Part shown: in pieces, positions 9,954 to 19,230 of the stretch
Layout of the letters: every line of letters starts with the position of its first letter
How positions within the stretch are numbered: the first letter of the stretch is position 1
Assembly: GCA_028280945.1 (NCBI GenBank)
Contig: JANQKV010000020.1
Span: forward strand, 20,698-84,697
Source: Opitutaceae bacterium
GTDB lineage: Bacteria > Verrucomicrobiota > Verrucomicrobiia > Opitutales > Opitutaceae
DNA: 64,000 nucleotides
Reading direction: 5' to 3'
Made by a program: the position numbers and the translations under genes
The notes under the pieces: model-generated
What the model saw: only the letters and a program-made list of their open reading frames with translations
The model's database searches: none
Told to the model about the DNA's origin: nothing

Positions 9954-10736
9954 CTACGGTCCGGCCTGGGCGCTGACGCCGTTCGGGCTGGCCACTCCGT
10001 TGGCGGAGTCCTGCCCCAGAATTTGGATGGCGGCGGTGCCGTTGGTGCGGTTGGGGACGGCTTGCCGAAGGTTGGAGGTCGGCCGGCCGTTGTTGCCGAC
10101 GAGCTGGTTTTCAATCGCGGAGAAAAACTCCACGTTGCCACCGAGGAAAACGATGTGACCACCGGTCTCGCCGTAAACCCCTCGATTGGGGTCATCGTCA
10201 GAGGAACCCAGTTCGGACCAGGTGCCGGCGGTGGTGAGCCCCCGGGTGAAGGCAATGGGAGTGGTGGGCCTGTCGTTGACGCGGATACCCGCCACGACGT
10301 TAAACGAAGTGGTGCCCAGCGCCGTCAGCTGGGCATCAAGCGTTGGAGGAGAGCTGACGGTGGGATCCAAGACCAAGAGCGGGACGGCAGTTTGATCTAT
10401 GGCGGAATCGAGATCGGAGATAAGAAGAGCTGGATCGTTGAATCCCCCGTAACGGGCGAGTTGACCAAACCACTGCCAATAACGCTCATTGGAACCCGCC
10501 ACGGGACGGCTGGCTTGTTGGGGATTGGGCAGGGCATCGCGGTTGTCGGCGGCGTAGATCAGGGCCGCCTTCCCCAGCTCGCGGAGATTGCTGGCATCCA
10601 CGGCCCTTTGGGCGGACTCGCGCGCGCCTCCCACCGTGGGAATGATGATGGCCAGCAGGATGCCTAAAATTGCCAGAACGGTAAGGAGTTCTATAAGGGT
10701 CAGCCCGGCGTCGGAGCGGCGCTTGGAGTTCTTCAT
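9954..10736 (-). CDS. type II/IV pseudopilin with prepilin cleavage motif
   Basis: A 260-residue protein. After a short basic leader (MKNSKRRSDAG) comes the classic prepilin site, cleaved after glycine: LTLIELLTVLAILGILLAIIIP, with glutamate at mature position 5, then a long amphipathic helix (ARESAQRAVDASNLRELG). The globular C-terminal part ends with GGHIVFLGGNVEFF, similar to the H-x9-DG tail typical of planctomycete/verrucomicrobial pseudopilins, although GN replaces DG. Such proteins are processed by PilD-type peptidase and assemble into type II secretion or pilus-like fibres. The start 14 codons inside the longest frame is chosen because the leader is then of normal length. No assembly ATPase lies nearby, so its machine must be encoded elsewhere. 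Confidence 0.85.
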   Translation of the reverse strand: MKNSKRRSDAGLTLIELLTVLAILGILLAIIIPTVGGARESAQRAVDASNLRELGKAALIYAADNRDALPNPQQASRPVAGSNERYWQWFGQLARYGGFNDPALLISDLDSAIDQTAVPLLVLDPTVSSPPTLDAQLTALGTTSFNVVAGIRVNDRPTTPIAFTRGLTTAGTWSELGSSDDDPNRGVYGETGGHIVFLGGNVEFFSAIENQLVGNNGRPTSNLRQAVPNRTNGTAAIQILGQDSANGVASPNGVSAQAGP

Positions 10737-10839
10737 TGCAGCGGAAAAACAGTGCCTTTTTCGGGCAGTATCGGACAAGCAGAAAGTCCGGCGGCGAGCT
10801 GGACATCGTTAGGCGTGACTCCATATAGCTTCGTCGCTC

Positions 10840-11706
10840 ATGAAAGTTTACCTCGATGGCCAACTCGTAGAACAAGAAGACGCCAAGGTTTCCGTTTTTG
10901 ACCACGGATTGCTTTACGGTGATGGCATTTTTGAAGGGCTCCGTCTTTATGGCGGAAATATCTTTCGATTCGAAGAACACCTCGAGCGTTTCGAATTTTC
11001 CGCAAAAGCCCTGATGTTGAACCTGCCGTGGACACGGCAGGAGATCAGCGATGCCGTTTGCGAAACGTGCCGGGCCAACGGCCTGGTCGATGGTTACATT
11101 CGCCTGGTTGCCACGCGCGGAGTCGGGGATCTGGGACTCTCACCGTGGAACTGCCCCAAACCGTCCTTGATCGTTATCGCCGACAAAATTGCGCTCTATC
11201 CGGAGGAATACTACGAAAAGGGTCTCAAGATTGTCACCGTGCCTACCCGGCGGATGAACCCGGCCGCCCTCAATCCGGCGATCAAGTCGCTGAATTATCT
11301 GAACAACGTCATGGGAAAGATAGAAGCACAGCAATTTGGGGCGTTGGAAGCGATCATGCTGAACGACCAGGGGCTGGTGGCCGAATGCACCGGGGACAAC
11401 GTCTTTGTCCTTCAGAAAGGCCAACTCTACACTCCCTCCGCCCAGCAAGGTGCGCTGAAAGGGATCACCCGGGATTCCATCTTTGACATTGCAGAGGAAC
11501 TCGGCGTGCCGATCTCGGAGCATGAACTGACCCGTTACGACATCTGGAATGCTGAAGAGTGCTTTCTCACCGGCACGGGAGCCGAGGTCATTCCGGTGGT
11601 GGCACTCGATGGACGCGAAATCGGGTCGGGCCGTCCCGGGACGCTGTTCAAAAGAGTTCGTGAGTCATTCCAGCGGCGGGTGAGAACTGAAGGGACGCGG
11701 ATTTAA
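10840..11706 (+). CDS. ilvE: branched-chain amino acid aminotransferase (class IV PLP enzyme)
   Basis: A 288-residue fold-type IV PLP enzyme, expected to interconvert branched-chain amino acids and their 2-oxo acids. MKVYLDGQLV and DHGLLYGDGIFEGLRLY form the N-terminal domain. The PLP lysine is in AIKSLNYLNN near residue 153, and ECTGDNVFV plus LTGTGAEVIPV are the usual cofactor and phosphate contacts. The compact length matches the IlvE form of archaea and many bacteria; D-amino-acid transaminase or aminodeoxychorismate lyase are less likely relatives. A weak promoter-like pair, TGGACA at 10800 and TATAGC at 10824, lies just upstream and would give almost no leader. leuB elsewhere in this window belongs to the same leucine pathway. 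Confidence 0.88.
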   Translation: MKVYLDGQLVEQEDAKVSVFDHGLLYGDGIFEGLRLYGGNIFRFEEHLERFEFSAKALMLNLPWTRQEISDAVCETCRANGLVDGYIRLVATRGVGDLGLSPWNCPKPSLIVIADKIALYPEEYYEKGLKIVTVPTRRMNPAALNPAIKSLNYLNNVMGKIEAQQFGALEAIMLNDQGLVAECTGDNVFVLQKGQLYTPSAQQGALKGITRDSIFDIAEELGVPISEHELTRYDIWNAEECFLTGTGAEVIPVVALDGREIGSGRPGTLFKRVRESFQRRVRTEGTRI

Positions 11707-11816
11707 CACCGACCCCTGGCCTTGGAAAACTGGGTCAAGCTGTCGCAGTCACGTGGCACACGTCTGATCCATATGTCGCACACGCGGCCACGCTGAAATA
11801 TCCCGCTTCGTGGTCT

Positions 11817-11839
11817 TGCCACGTAAACGTGACGTGGCA
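11817..11839. promoter_or_regulatory. TGCCACGT-N7-ACGTGGCA inverted repeat upstream of mcsA-mcsB-clpC
   Basis: Perfect 8-base arms separated by 7 bases lie 76 bases before the mcsA ATG. The half-site ACGTGGCA occurs again at 11751-11758 inside the same 208-base gap, within TCACGTGGCAC. This gap shows neither the heptad direct repeats of a CtsR box nor a CIRCE element. A repeated half-site upstream of a stress operon suggests an operator for an unknown regulator. TTGCCA at 11816 could also serve as a -35 element overlapping the site. Confidence 0.45.
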
Positions 11840-11914
11840 TGATGCCTGCATTGGCTGAGGCGGACCCCCGGCGGGTCTAGACATCTCGCCACATAGTCCG
11901 TAAATTTAACCAAC

Positions 11915-12421
11915 ATGGCCAGCCCACTCAAATGCGACATCTGCGACAAGCCGGCGACAGTGCACCTGACTCAAATCGTCAACCACAAGGTGCACAAAGT
12001 CGACCTGTGTGAGGCCTGCGCGCAAGCCAAGGGAGTTACCGATCCAAGTGGGTTTTCGTTGGCGGATTTGCTTTTGAAAGCGTCCCTCAACCCAGAGCCT
12101 GCTTCCCCCACGGGGCTGCGTTGTGAGCAGTGTGGTTTTGTCCCCGAGGATTACAAGAAGACGGGACGCCTGGGCTGCCCACATTGTTATGAAGCCTTAT
12201 CGGGGTTGGTGGGGCCTATGCTTGAGAATCTCCACAAAGGGACCGCCCACACTGGAAAAGTCCCGGAACGGGCGCTGGCGCGCAAAGAGCTGGAGGAACG
12301 CCTGCAGACGCTGGAGTCGAATTTGAAAACCGCCATTGATGCGGAGCGTTACGAAGACGCGGCCAAGTTTCGCGACGAAATCATGCAGGTCCGGGAGCAA
12401 GCCGGCCTGCCTTCTGCCTGA
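11915..12421 (+). CDS. mcsA: McsA-like zinc-finger/UVR protein, activator of arginine kinase
   Basis: A 168-residue cytoplasmic protein. An N-terminal CxxC pair (CDICDK at residue 7) with a second pair in LCEACA, and another set (CEQCGF and CPHC) near residues 69-90, form two zinc-binding modules. The C-terminal UVR motif is seen in KTAIDAERYEDAAKFRDEI near residue 143. This is the layout of McsA, which activates the arginine kinase McsB and links it to ClpC in Firmicutes. Its stop overlaps the mcsB start by one base (TGATG), so translation is probably coupled. Together with mcsB and clpC it forms a protein-arginine-phosphorylation and degradation operon. Confidence 0.88.
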   Translation: MASPLKCDICDKPATVHLTQIVNHKVHKVDLCEACAQAKGVTDPSGFSLADLLLKASLNPEPASPTGLRCEQCGFVPEDYKKTGRLGCPHCYEALSGLVGPMLENLHKGTAHTGKVPERALARKELEERLQTLESNLKTAIDAERYEDAAKFRDEIMQVREQAGLPSA

Positions 12422-13515
12422 TGCAGCCCCCAGTCGCCAAACTCCTTGCCGCCCCGGCCGAACTCACCGACAATTGCGATTCCAAGTGTCCGGTCGTGCT
12501 GATGACCCGGATCCGCCTGGCGAGAAATCTCGCCGGACATCGTTTCCCGGGTCGGGCCGATGAATCCGAACGCAACGAGATTTTCGACCGGTGTCGTGAA
12601 TCGCTCACCCAGACGCCGGGGCTGAAGCGTAGCGTCAGCGTTCGGATCGAGGATCTCGACGAGCAACAGCAGCAGCTATTGGTGGAACGGCACCTCATCA
12701 GCCGTGAGCTCATGGGAGGCTCCGCCGGTGCGGGGGCAGTCATAAACCGCGACCAAAGTGTTTCCGTCATGGTCAACGAAGAGGACCATCTGCGGATCCA
12801 AGTCCTTCGAACCGGCTTCAATCTCAAAAAGGCATGGACCGTCATCGATTCGTTGGACTCCGCCTTGGAACAATCGCTCGACTACGCCTTTTCCACCAAG
12901 CTCGGATATCTGACGGCATGCCCCACCAACCTTGGCACGGGAATGCGTGCTTCAGCCATGATGCATCTTCCGGCCCTGGTCATTGCGGGGCAGATGGAAA
13001 AGGTCGTGCGCGCGGTGAACCAACTGGGGATGGTTGTGCGGGGCCTTTTTGGTGAAGGGTCCGACGCCAGTGGCAGCATTTTCCAGATCTCCAATCAAAC
13101 CACCTTGGGAGAAACCGAGGCCGTGATCGTCAAGCGGCTCCAGAACGTGCTGAAGTCCATTGTAGAACACGAACTCAATGCCCGGGATCGCCTTTTGGAA
13201 AACGAGCCGACCAAACTTCCGGATAAGATCGGACGCGCCTTTGGAGTGTTGCAGAATGCACACATGATCAGTTCTTCCGAAGCCATGAACCTCCTTTCGC
13301 TCGTGCGGCTGGGAGTGGATTTGGGGTATTTCGATGAAACGCACCGGGTCGCGGTCGACCGGTTGTTCATCGATGCCCAGCCCGGCCATATTCAACATCT
13401 CGCTGGAAAGACCGATATAGAGTCGGATGAGAGAGATCGTTTGCGCGCCACCCAGCTCCGTTCCGAATTTGCCAAATTTCAATCACCGCAGTATACCGTG
13501 CCAGGGAACAACTGA
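12421..13515 (+). CDS. mcsB: protein arginine kinase McsB
   Basis: A 364-residue phosphagen-kinase-fold enzyme that phosphorylates arginine side chains on unfolded proteins, marking them for ClpCP. Visible landmarks are TRIRLARNLAG near residue 29 (nucleotide-binding arginines), NEEDHLRIQ near 120 (substrate-binding region) and YLTACPTNLGTGMRAS near 160, which contains the conserved catalytic cysteine. Length and motif order match Bacillus McsB (about 360). The ATG overlaps the mcsA stop, and clpC begins 32 bases after its stop. In Bacillus the operon also includes the repressor ctsR, which is absent here; regulation is therefore likely to differ. Confidence 0.93.
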   Translation: MQPPVAKLLAAPAELTDNCDSKCPVVLMTRIRLARNLAGHRFPGRADESERNEIFDRCRESLTQTPGLKRSVSVRIEDLDEQQQQLLVERHLISRELMGGSAGAGAVINRDQSVSVMVNEEDHLRIQVLRTGFNLKKAWTVIDSLDSALEQSLDYAFSTKLGYLTACPTNLGTGMRASAMMHLPALVIAGQMEKVVRAVNQLGMVVRGLFGEGSDASGSIFQISNQTTLGETEAVIVKRLQNVLKSIVEHELNARDRLLENEPTKLPDKIGRAFGVLQNAHMISSSEAMNLLSLVRLGVDLGYFDETHRVAVDRLFIDAQPGHIQHLAGKTDIESDERDRLRATQLRSEFAKFQSPQYTVPGNN

Positions 13516-13547
13516 CACCGTCCGCAACTCTTTACCAAGTAAACTCG

Positions 13548-16067
13548 ATGAACAACTTCACACCACGCGCCCAACAGGTTCTAGCCTTGGCCCGCAAAGA
13601 GGCGGACCGATTTAATCACAATTATGTGGGCACCGAGCACATCCTGCTCGGCTTGATCAAGCTTGGCCAGGGTGTGGCGGTCAGCGTGCTCCAAAAAATG
13701 GGTCTCGATTTGGAGACGGTGCGCGGAGCGGTGGAGAAGCAGGTCGGGACGGGGGCGGAATCCAAAACCCAAGGCAGTATTCCATACACTCCGCGAGTAA
13801 AGAAGGTCCTGGCCCTGGCGGGCAAGGAGGCCAAGGCGCTCAACCATTCTTACGTCGGCACCGAACACATCCTGCTCGGCTTGCTCCGGGAAGGAGAGGG
13901 CGTGGCCGCCCGGGTTCTGAAGTCCCTCGACATTGATATTGAGCGCACCCGCAATGAAATCCTGCGCGAGCTGGACCCGCAGTTTTCCGGCGGCGAAGAA
14001 GAGCCTGGGGCCGAGGAGGCGGGCACACCTTCCGGACGAGGTGGCAGCGACGGCGACAAAAAGGAGGTCAAGACTCCGGCGCTGAAGGCCTTTGGCCGCG
14101 ACCTGACCGACTTGGCCCGCAAGGGAGAGCTCGACCCGGTAGTGGGGCGGAAGAACGAAATCCGCCGCGTCATTCAGATCTTGTGCCGGCGCACCAAGAA
14201 CAACCCCGTGCTGATTGGCGAGGCCGGGGTGGGCAAAACCGCCATCGTCGAGGGACTCGCCCAGGAAGTGGTCACCGGTGTCGTCCCGGAAATCCTGATC
14301 GACAAAAAGGTCATCACCCTGGATCTCGCCCTGATGGTGGCCGGCACCAAGTATCGGGGACAGTTTGAAGAGCGCATCAAGGCCGTCATGGACGAGATCA
14401 AGCGCGCCAGGAACATCATCCTCTTCATCGACGAGCTGCACACGATTGTCGGAGCAGGTGCCGCGGAAGGTGCCATGGATGCCTCCAACATCTTTAAACC
14501 TGCGCTCTCGCGCGGTGAATTGCAGTGCATTGGTGCCACGACGCTGACGGAGTATCGCAAGTATATCGAAAAGGACAGCGCACTCGATCGGCGTTTCCAA
14601 TCCGTGAAGGTCGAGCCACCCTCCGTTGAAGACACCATCACGATTCTGAAGGGAATTCGCGGGAAGTATGAGGACCACCACAAGGCTGTGTTCTCGGATG
14701 CCTCCATTGAATCCGCGGCCAAACTCTCGGATCGCTACATCACCGGTCGTTTCCTGCCGGACAAGGCGATCGATGTGATGGATGAAGCCGGTGCCCGGGC
14801 CCGCATCTCATCGCTCAACCGCCCGCCGGAAATTGAAGAACTGGCGAAAAAGATCGAGGAGGTCTGCAAGCAGAAGGAAGAGGCCATCGCCGAGCAGCAT
14901 TTTGAAGAGGCGGCCCAATTCCGTGATTCGGAAAAGCAACTGCGCGCCCAACAGGACGAGATCACCGCAAAGTGGAAAAAGGAACGTGAGGAGACGCGCA
15001 TCCAAATCGACGATGAGTTGATGATGAAAGTGGTCTCCGACTGGACCGGCATTCCGCTCAACCGGATGGAAAAAAAGGAAACCGAGCGCCTCCTGAATCT
15101 CGAAAACGAAATCCAAAAGGTAGTGGTGGGTCAGAAGCTCGCGGCCGTCGCCATTGCGCGCGCCTTGCGCCGTTCGCGCGCCGATCTCAAGGACCCTCGC
15201 CGCCCGATCGGTTCGTTCATGTTCGTAGGTCCCACCGGGGTGGGTAAAACCGAGACCGCCAAACAGTTGGCCGCGCAAATGTTCGGCAACCAGGACGCCT
15301 TGGTGCAGATCGACATGAGCGAATACATGGAGAAGTTCGCAGTCTCCCGTTTGGTCGGCTCACCTCCGGGCTATGTCGGCTACGAGGAAGGGGGTCAACT
15401 CACCGAGGCGGTTCGACGCACGCCTTACTCCGTGATCCTTTTCGACGAGGTGGAAAAAGCCCACCCGGATGTGCTGCAGCTGCTTCTGCAGATTTTGGAA
15501 GATGGCCGCCTCACGGATTCCCTCGGTCGGCAGGTGGACTTCCGCAATACGATCATCATCATGACTTCGAACGTGGGGGCAGCGCTCCTGCAGCGCCAAA
15601 CTTCGATGGGCTTCACCGCAGCGTCGGGCAGTTTCAGCGACCTGGAAATGATGCGTGAGAAGGTGTTGGAAGAATCCAAGCGAGTCTTCAAACCCGAGTT
15701 CCTTAATCGGATTTCTGACATCATTTTCTTCCGCCCCCTCGAAAAGGACGATCTTGTGCAAATCGTTGATATCGAGATCAAGAAATTCACTGAACGACTC
15801 AAGGAACGAGAAATCACCCTGGAGTTCACCGAAGAGGCCAAGGCCCTGCTCATCGACAAAGGTTATGATGAGAAATACGGCGCCAGACCGCTGCGCCGGG
15901 CTGTTGAGCACTATCTCGAGGATCCGCTCGCCGAAGCCATCATCCGTGGAACGGTTAAAGATGGAAATCCTGTCCGCGTGATCCGTAAAGAGGACGCCCT
16001 GGAGTTCGAGCAAATCGAGCCCAGCGAGCCCGCGTCTCCTGCACCGGACACCGAGGTGAATTCCTAA
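13548..16067 (+). CDS. clpC: ATP-dependent Clp protease ATP-binding subunit ClpC
   Basis: An 839-residue AAA+ unfoldase that feeds substrates to the ClpP peptidase. Two Clp-N repeats occupy about residues 1-145, both with the phrase [14 protein letters not shown]1 has Walker A GEAGVGKT near 223 and Walker [10 protein letters not shown] middle domain near 430-480 includes a UVR-like motif ([10 protein letters not shown]), the docking site for McsA/McsB-type adaptors in ClpC. AAA2 has Walker A GPTGVGKT near 561 and Walker [13 protein letters not shown], followed by the D2-small domain. The length is slightly above the usual 810-820. It is the third gene of the mcsA-mcsB-clpC operon and is followed by a strong terminator. 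No clpP lies in the window. Confidence 0.96.
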   Translation: MNNFTPRAQQVLALARKEADRFNHNYVGTEHILLGLIKLGQGVAVSVLQKMGLDLETVRGAVEKQVGTGAESKTQGSIPYTPRVKKVLALAGKEAKALNHSYVGTEHILLGLLREGEGVAARVLKSLDIDIERTRNEILRELDPQFSGGEEEPGAEEAGTPSGRGGSDGDKKEVKTPALKAFGRDLTDLARKGELDPVVGRKNEIRRVIQILCRRTKNNPVLIGEAGVGKTAIVEGLAQEVVTGVVPEILIDKKVITLDLALMVAGTKYRGQFEERIKAVMDEIKRARNIILFIDELHTIVGAGAAEGAMDASNIFKPALSRGELQCIGATTLTEYRKYIEKDSALDRRFQSVKVEPPSVEDTITILKGIRGKYEDHHKAVFSDASIESAAKLSDRYITGRFLPDKAIDVMDEAGARARISSLNRPPEIEELAKKIEEVCKQKEEAIAEQHFEEAAQFRDSEKQLRAQQDEITAKWKKEREETRIQIDDELMMKVVSDWTGIPLNRMEKKETERLLNLENEIQKVVVGQKLAAVAIARALRRSRADLKDPRRPIGSFMFVGPTGVGKTETAKQLAAQMFGNQDALVQIDMSEYMEKFAVSRLVGSPPGYVGYEEGGQLTEAVRRTPYSVILFDEVEKAHPDVLQLLLQILEDGRLTDSLGRQVDFRNTIIIMTSNVGAALLQRQTSMGFTAASGSFSDLEMMREKVLEESKRVFKPEFLNRISDIIFFRPLEKDDLVQIVDIEIKKFTERLKEREITLEFTEEAKALLIDKGYDEKYGARPLRRAVEHYLEDPLAEAIIRGTVKDGNPVRVIRKEDALEFEQIEPSEPASPAPDTEVNS

Positions 16068-16098
16068 ACCTTCTTCTGGGTTCCGATCTTAAGCCGAA

Positions 16099-16127
16099 CG
16101 CCCCGCGACAGGCGGGGCGTTTTTGTT
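16099..16127 (+). terminator. intrinsic terminator after clpC
   Basis: A GC-rich hairpin with perfect 8-base arms, CGCCCCGC and GCGGGGCG, around the loop GACAG is followed directly by a T-rich tract (TTTTTGTT). It begins 32 bases after the clpC stop and closes the mcs operon. It also lies just downstream of the convergent crystallin/DUF4214 gene, but the T tract is only on the plus-strand side. Confidence 0.9.
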
Positions 16128-16153
16128 GTGGGGAAAGCGCGGAATCAACGGGG

Positions 16154-17071
16154 TTATCCCCAGCCCTGGTGGCGTGGTTTTTCTCCCGCGAGAGTGCGCT
16201 TGCGAGCTTGATACTCCGGGCTTTTCCGGAGTGCGTCGCGGACTCTCTCCTCGGTCCAGCCATGCGAAATCATGCGACTCGAGTAGAAGCGGAAACCGGC
16301 AGGATCGGGATCGCGTCCCAACACATCCTTGTAGGCAGCCTTGACCAACCGGGGAACCACCACGTTGCGATACTCCGGACTCCGACGCAGCTCGCGACGA
16401 AGTTGAGATTCATTCCAACCGCGGCGCTCGAGCACCCTGACGTAGTTGGCAAGTCCGCCGGGATCCGGCGCCCGGTGCAATGTGCTGTGGTAAGCGCGCT
16501 GCACGATCCCGACCAAGCGAGGGTCCAGATACTGCTTCGTGATCCGATTGTCGTTGGCCAAGGAGCGGTGGTCATTCGGGTCGAATGGTGAGTGGTGCTT
16601 GTGCCCCGAGAAAACGAAGGGTGAGTCGTGACCTCCCGAATCATCATGAGCTGGCCCGGGATGGTTTCGGCATGGGCAAGGACGCACTAGAATACTCGAT
16701 ACGGCGTTATCCCAGTCGCCGAAATGCTCCATCCGGATTTCGTCGAGATCATATGTGGTGTGGTGAAGCACAATGGATTCGCCTCGGAAATTGCGTTGTT
16801 CAAACAGCACAACTTCCACCGGACCGTTGATTTCGATGGACGAAATCCGGTTGTTGGAGTGGTAGCCGGAAGGAAAGCTCAGCCGGTAAAGATTTTCGAA
16901 GCGATCACCGGATGAGAGCGGGATGCGTTCTCCGCGAAAGCCTTCTTTGGCGTAAACGACTACCTCAGCTTGAAGTGAGCAAGACGAAGTCTGCGCGGAA
17001 AGAGGCTCCACCAAAATCGCAGCAGCTGCGACGGCGACAAGCGGGAGCGAAAAGAGTGGATTCGGCTTCAT
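16154..17071 (-). CDS. exported beta/gamma-crystallin plus DUF4214 protein
   Basis: A 305-residue protein starting MKPNPLFSLP with a signal peptide that probably ends at PLSAQ near residue 26. Residues about 35-135 look like a pair of beta/gamma-crystallin Greek-key motifs (VVVYAKEGFRGERIPL, later VVLFEQRNFRGESIVL and WDNAVSSI), a fold that often binds calcium. A His/Pro/Asp-rich linker follows (HKHHSPFDPNDH). The C-terminal half has two DUF4214-like repeats: LHRAPDPGGLANYV...LRRSPEY and LGRDPDPAGFRFYS...LRKSPEY. DUF4214 is found in surface and S-layer-like proteins. Function is unknown; an extracellular or periplasmic structural role is likely. An earlier in-frame ATG exists but would spoil the signal peptide. 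Confidence 0.75.
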   Translation of the reverse strand: MKPNPLFSLPLVAVAAAAILVEPLSAQTSSCSLQAEVVVYAKEGFRGERIPLSSGDRFENLYRLSFPSGYHSNNRISSIEINGPVEVVLFEQRNFRGESIVLHHTTYDLDEIRMEHFGDWDNAVSSILVRPCPCRNHPGPAHDDSGGHDSPFVFSGHKHHSPFDPNDHRSLANDNRITKQYLDPRLVGIVQRAYHSTLHRAPDPGGLANYVRVLERRGWNESQLRRELRRSPEYRNVVVPRLVKAAYKDVLGRDPDPAGFRFYSSRMISHGWTEERVRDALRKSPEYQARKRTLAGEKPRHQGWG

Positions 17072-17115
17072 GGGCGTTGTGACGAAACGCCCGCACTGAT
17101 TATTCAAAAAAGCCG

Positions 17116-17388
17116 CTAAGGAGTGCCTCCACCGATTGTCGCAGGTGCCCGTGTCGCGTTTTGCAAATCATTGAGTTGCTGAGCGGAAATGGAACTCACC
17201 GGTGCGGTTGAGCCGCTGTTTTCTTCACCCAAATACACCTTTTTGCGGACTCGGCTTCCGGGCACCTCAACCCAGCGATAAGGCCGTTCATACTCCGGCT
17301 CTTTCGCCTTCTCTTTGGTGGCACACCCGCTCGTGGCAGGAACAAGCAAGATTAGGAGGACGAGGGGAAGTATGAGTGCTTTTTTCAT
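17116..17388 (-). CDS. small lipoprotein-like exported protein
   Basis: A 90-residue protein with lysines at 2-3, a long hydrophobic stretch (ALILPLVLLILLVPA) and a cysteine near residue 22 in ATSGC. This resembles a lipobox, although threonine stands at -3 where leucine is usual. The mature part is charged (KEKAKEPEYERPYRWVEVPGSRVRKKVYLG) and no domain is recognised. It lies 44 bases upstream of the crystallin/DUF4214 gene and 48 bases downstream of hpt on the same strand, so it may share a transcript with either. Confidence 0.6.
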   Translation of the reverse strand: MKKALILPLVLLILLVPATSGCATKEKAKEPEYERPYRWVEVPGSRVRKKVYLGEENSGSTAPVSSISAQQLNDLQNATRAPATIGGGTP

Positions 17389-17436
17389 CGGTGATTTGGT
17401 CGGTGGGTGCAGAAAACAGGACCCGCAGGCGGGGAG

Positions 17437-18015
17437 CTACGCCCACTCTGGGGGGTTTTGCAAATCGGGTTTCAAGACTCCGATGCAAGGCAGGTTTCGG
17501 TAGCGCTCGGCAAAATCCAATCCGTAACCAACCACAAACTTATCGGGGATCTCGAATCCGACGAATTCTGCGCTGAAAGGCACTTCACGACGGCCTTTTT
17601 TGTCCAACAGCACGCAGGTCTTGAGGCTGGCGGGCTTCAGTTTGGCGATGGTTTTGGTCACCATGGCCAGCGTCTTGCCTGTATCGAGAATATCGTCGAT
17701 GAGCAGCACGTGCCGGTTGGTCACGTCCAGAGTGAGGCTGTGAACCAGCTGAGGTTTGCCGATCGACTTGGTTTCGTTGCGGTAACTGGAGATCCGGATG
17801 CAATCCAGCCGCACGGGGTTGGGGATGAAGCGCAGGAGATCGGCGGTGAACAGAATCGCTCCATTGATGATTGAGACCACGGTGATTTCCTCCTCTCCGT
17901 AGGTGGTCCCAATCTCCTGGCCCAGGCGTTTCACCCGACGCCTGATGGCGGTCTCGGATACAAGGATGGTTTCAAGGTCGGTGTGGGAGGGATGCAACTG
18001 CAACGTGGACGGCAT
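17437..18015 (-). CDS. hpt: hypoxanthine phosphoribosyltransferase
   Basis: A 192-residue cytoplasmic purine-salvage enzyme that joins hypoxanthine or guanine to PRPP. The PRPP signature is [14 protein letters not shown], preceded by the [10 protein letters not shown] flexible-loop region and by [16 protein letters not shown]. The C-terminal [17 protein letters not shown] is characteristic of HPRT (purine base contact). The open frame continues 130 codons upstream over the divergent ABC gene. The ATG giving [11 protein letters not shown] yields the normal length and is chosen. The divergent spacing to the ABC ATPase is 123 bases. Confidence 0.93.
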   Translation of the reverse strand: MPSTLQLHPSHTDLETILVSETAIRRRVKRLGQEIGTTYGEEEITVVSIINGAILFTADLLRFIPNPVRLDCIRISSYRNETKSIGKPQLVHSLTLDVTNRHVLLIDDILDTGKTLAMVTKTIAKLKPASLKTCVLLDKKGRREVPFSAEFVGFEIPDKFVVGYGLDFAERYRNLPCIGVLKPDLQNPPEWA

Positions 18016-18138
18016 TGCTTCCCATGCAGCAGGATTGGTGCTCGCGGGGCAAGAATGGAGGAGGGTTTGTTGCGAGGATGTTGACTTGAACTCCGTGCGG
18101 TGGCGAGTTGATGGGAAGACCACTCCAGCCCTGCGCGC

Positions 18139-19215
18139 ATGATCTCCATCCAAGTTGACCAACTGACCAAGCGGTTTGGCGCCACGGTAGCGCTGCATCA
18201 GCTCGACCTGCAGATAAATCCGGGAGAACTGTTTTTCCTGTTGGGGCCCAGTGGCTGTGGAAAGACCACCCTGCTGCGGAGCCTGGCGGGCTTCTACATC
18301 CCCGAGGAGGGCAGGATTCGGTTTGGCGACGAGGACGTCACCCGGCTTGAACCCCATAAGCGGAACACGGGCATGATGTTTCAGAGTTATGCGCTTTGGC
18401 CCCACATGACCGTTGCGCAGAACGTGGCATTCGGCTTGGAGGAACGAAAGGTTTCCAAAGATGAAATCAAGCGGCGCGTCGCCGAAGCCCTGGATTCCGT
18501 GCGAATGGGGGCTTATGCCGAGCGCTCACCCAACCAGCTCTCCGGCGGGCAGCAACAACGCGTGGCTCTGGCCCGGGCTCTGGTGATTCGTCCTCGGTGC
18601 CTGTTGCTGGATGAGCCCCTCTCAAATTTGGACGCAAAACTTCGTTTGGAGATGCGCACGGAGATTCGTCGGGTCTGCAAAGATTTCCAACTGACCACCG
18701 TATACGTTACCCACGACCAAAAGGAGGCGCTCTCCATTGCCGACCGCATGGCAATCCTGGAAGACGGCCATATCCTGCAAGTCGGGACTCCGGCTGAGGT
18801 CTATCGGCGACCGCACCGGCGCACGGTGGCACACTTCATTGGTGAAACTGATTTTATCCCGGGCAAAATCCGCTCTCAATCGGGCGAGATGGCGGAGATT
18901 GATACTGCGCTGGGCCGATTCCACGGCCGTCTCGGCGATCCGAGTGAAAAACCTGCGACGGGCAGCGAAGTCACCTTGTCGATACGGCCGGAGTGCTGGG
19001 TGTTGCAGGAAAACTCCGCCGACACCAACGCGGTGTCCGGAAGAATCGGTGATTCCGTCTATTTGGGTGAGTTTGCCCAGTATGCGTTTCGGGTGGGAGA
19101 GGGGGACCAGAACCTCAAGGTCTATGAGCTGAATCCCCGCCATCTTTCCTCGAGCTCCGAGGAAACGTTGTATGCGGTGGTGGATCCTCAGGACGTGGTG
19201 GTCCTCACCGCCTGA
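18139..19215 (+). CDS. ABC transporter ATP-binding protein (Fe3+/polyamine/2-AEP type)
   Basis: A 358-residue importer ATPase of the MalK/FbpC/PotA class. Walker A is GPSGCGKTT near residue 36, the Q-loop is [12 protein letters not shown], the signature LSGGQQQR is near 135, Walker B is [11 protein letters not shown], and the switch histidine is in [11 protein letters not shown]. The C-terminal TOBE-like regulatory domain spans about 240-358. It would energise an inner-membrane permease. A solute-binding protein gene follows after 15 bases, but no permease gene is adjacent. The binding protein suggests an iron- or phosphonate-like substrate, which is inference only. Confidence 0.9.
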   Translation: MISIQVDQLTKRFGATVALHQLDLQINPGELFFLLGPSGCGKTTLLRSLAGFYIPEEGRIRFGDEDVTRLEPHKRNTGMMFQSYALWPHMTVAQNVAFGLEERKVSKDEIKRRVAEALDSVRMGAYAERSPNQLSGGQQQRVALARALVIRPRCLLLDEPLSNLDAKLRLEMRTEIRRVCKDFQLTTVYVTHDQKEALSIADRMAILEDGHILQVGTPAEVYRRPHRRTVAHFIGETDFIPGKIRSQSGEMAEIDTALGRFHGRLGDPSEKPATGSEVTLSIRPECWVLQENSADTNAVSGRIGDSVYLGEFAQYAFRVGEGDQNLKVYELNPRHLSSSSEETLYAVVDPQDVVVLTA

Positions 19216-19230
19216 AGCCGACAAACGACA

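Noticed and set aside
11707..11914. Search for a CtsR box or CIRCE element before mcsA.
   Set aside because: Neither the GGTCAAA-type direct heptads nor the TTAGCACTC/GAGTGCTAA arms were found; only the ACGTGGCA repeats are present.
17413..17433. Possible terminator after hpt on the minus strand (CCCGC/GCGGG with a short T run).
   Set aside because: The stem is only 4-5 bases with a tiny loop and the T run is displaced by several bases.
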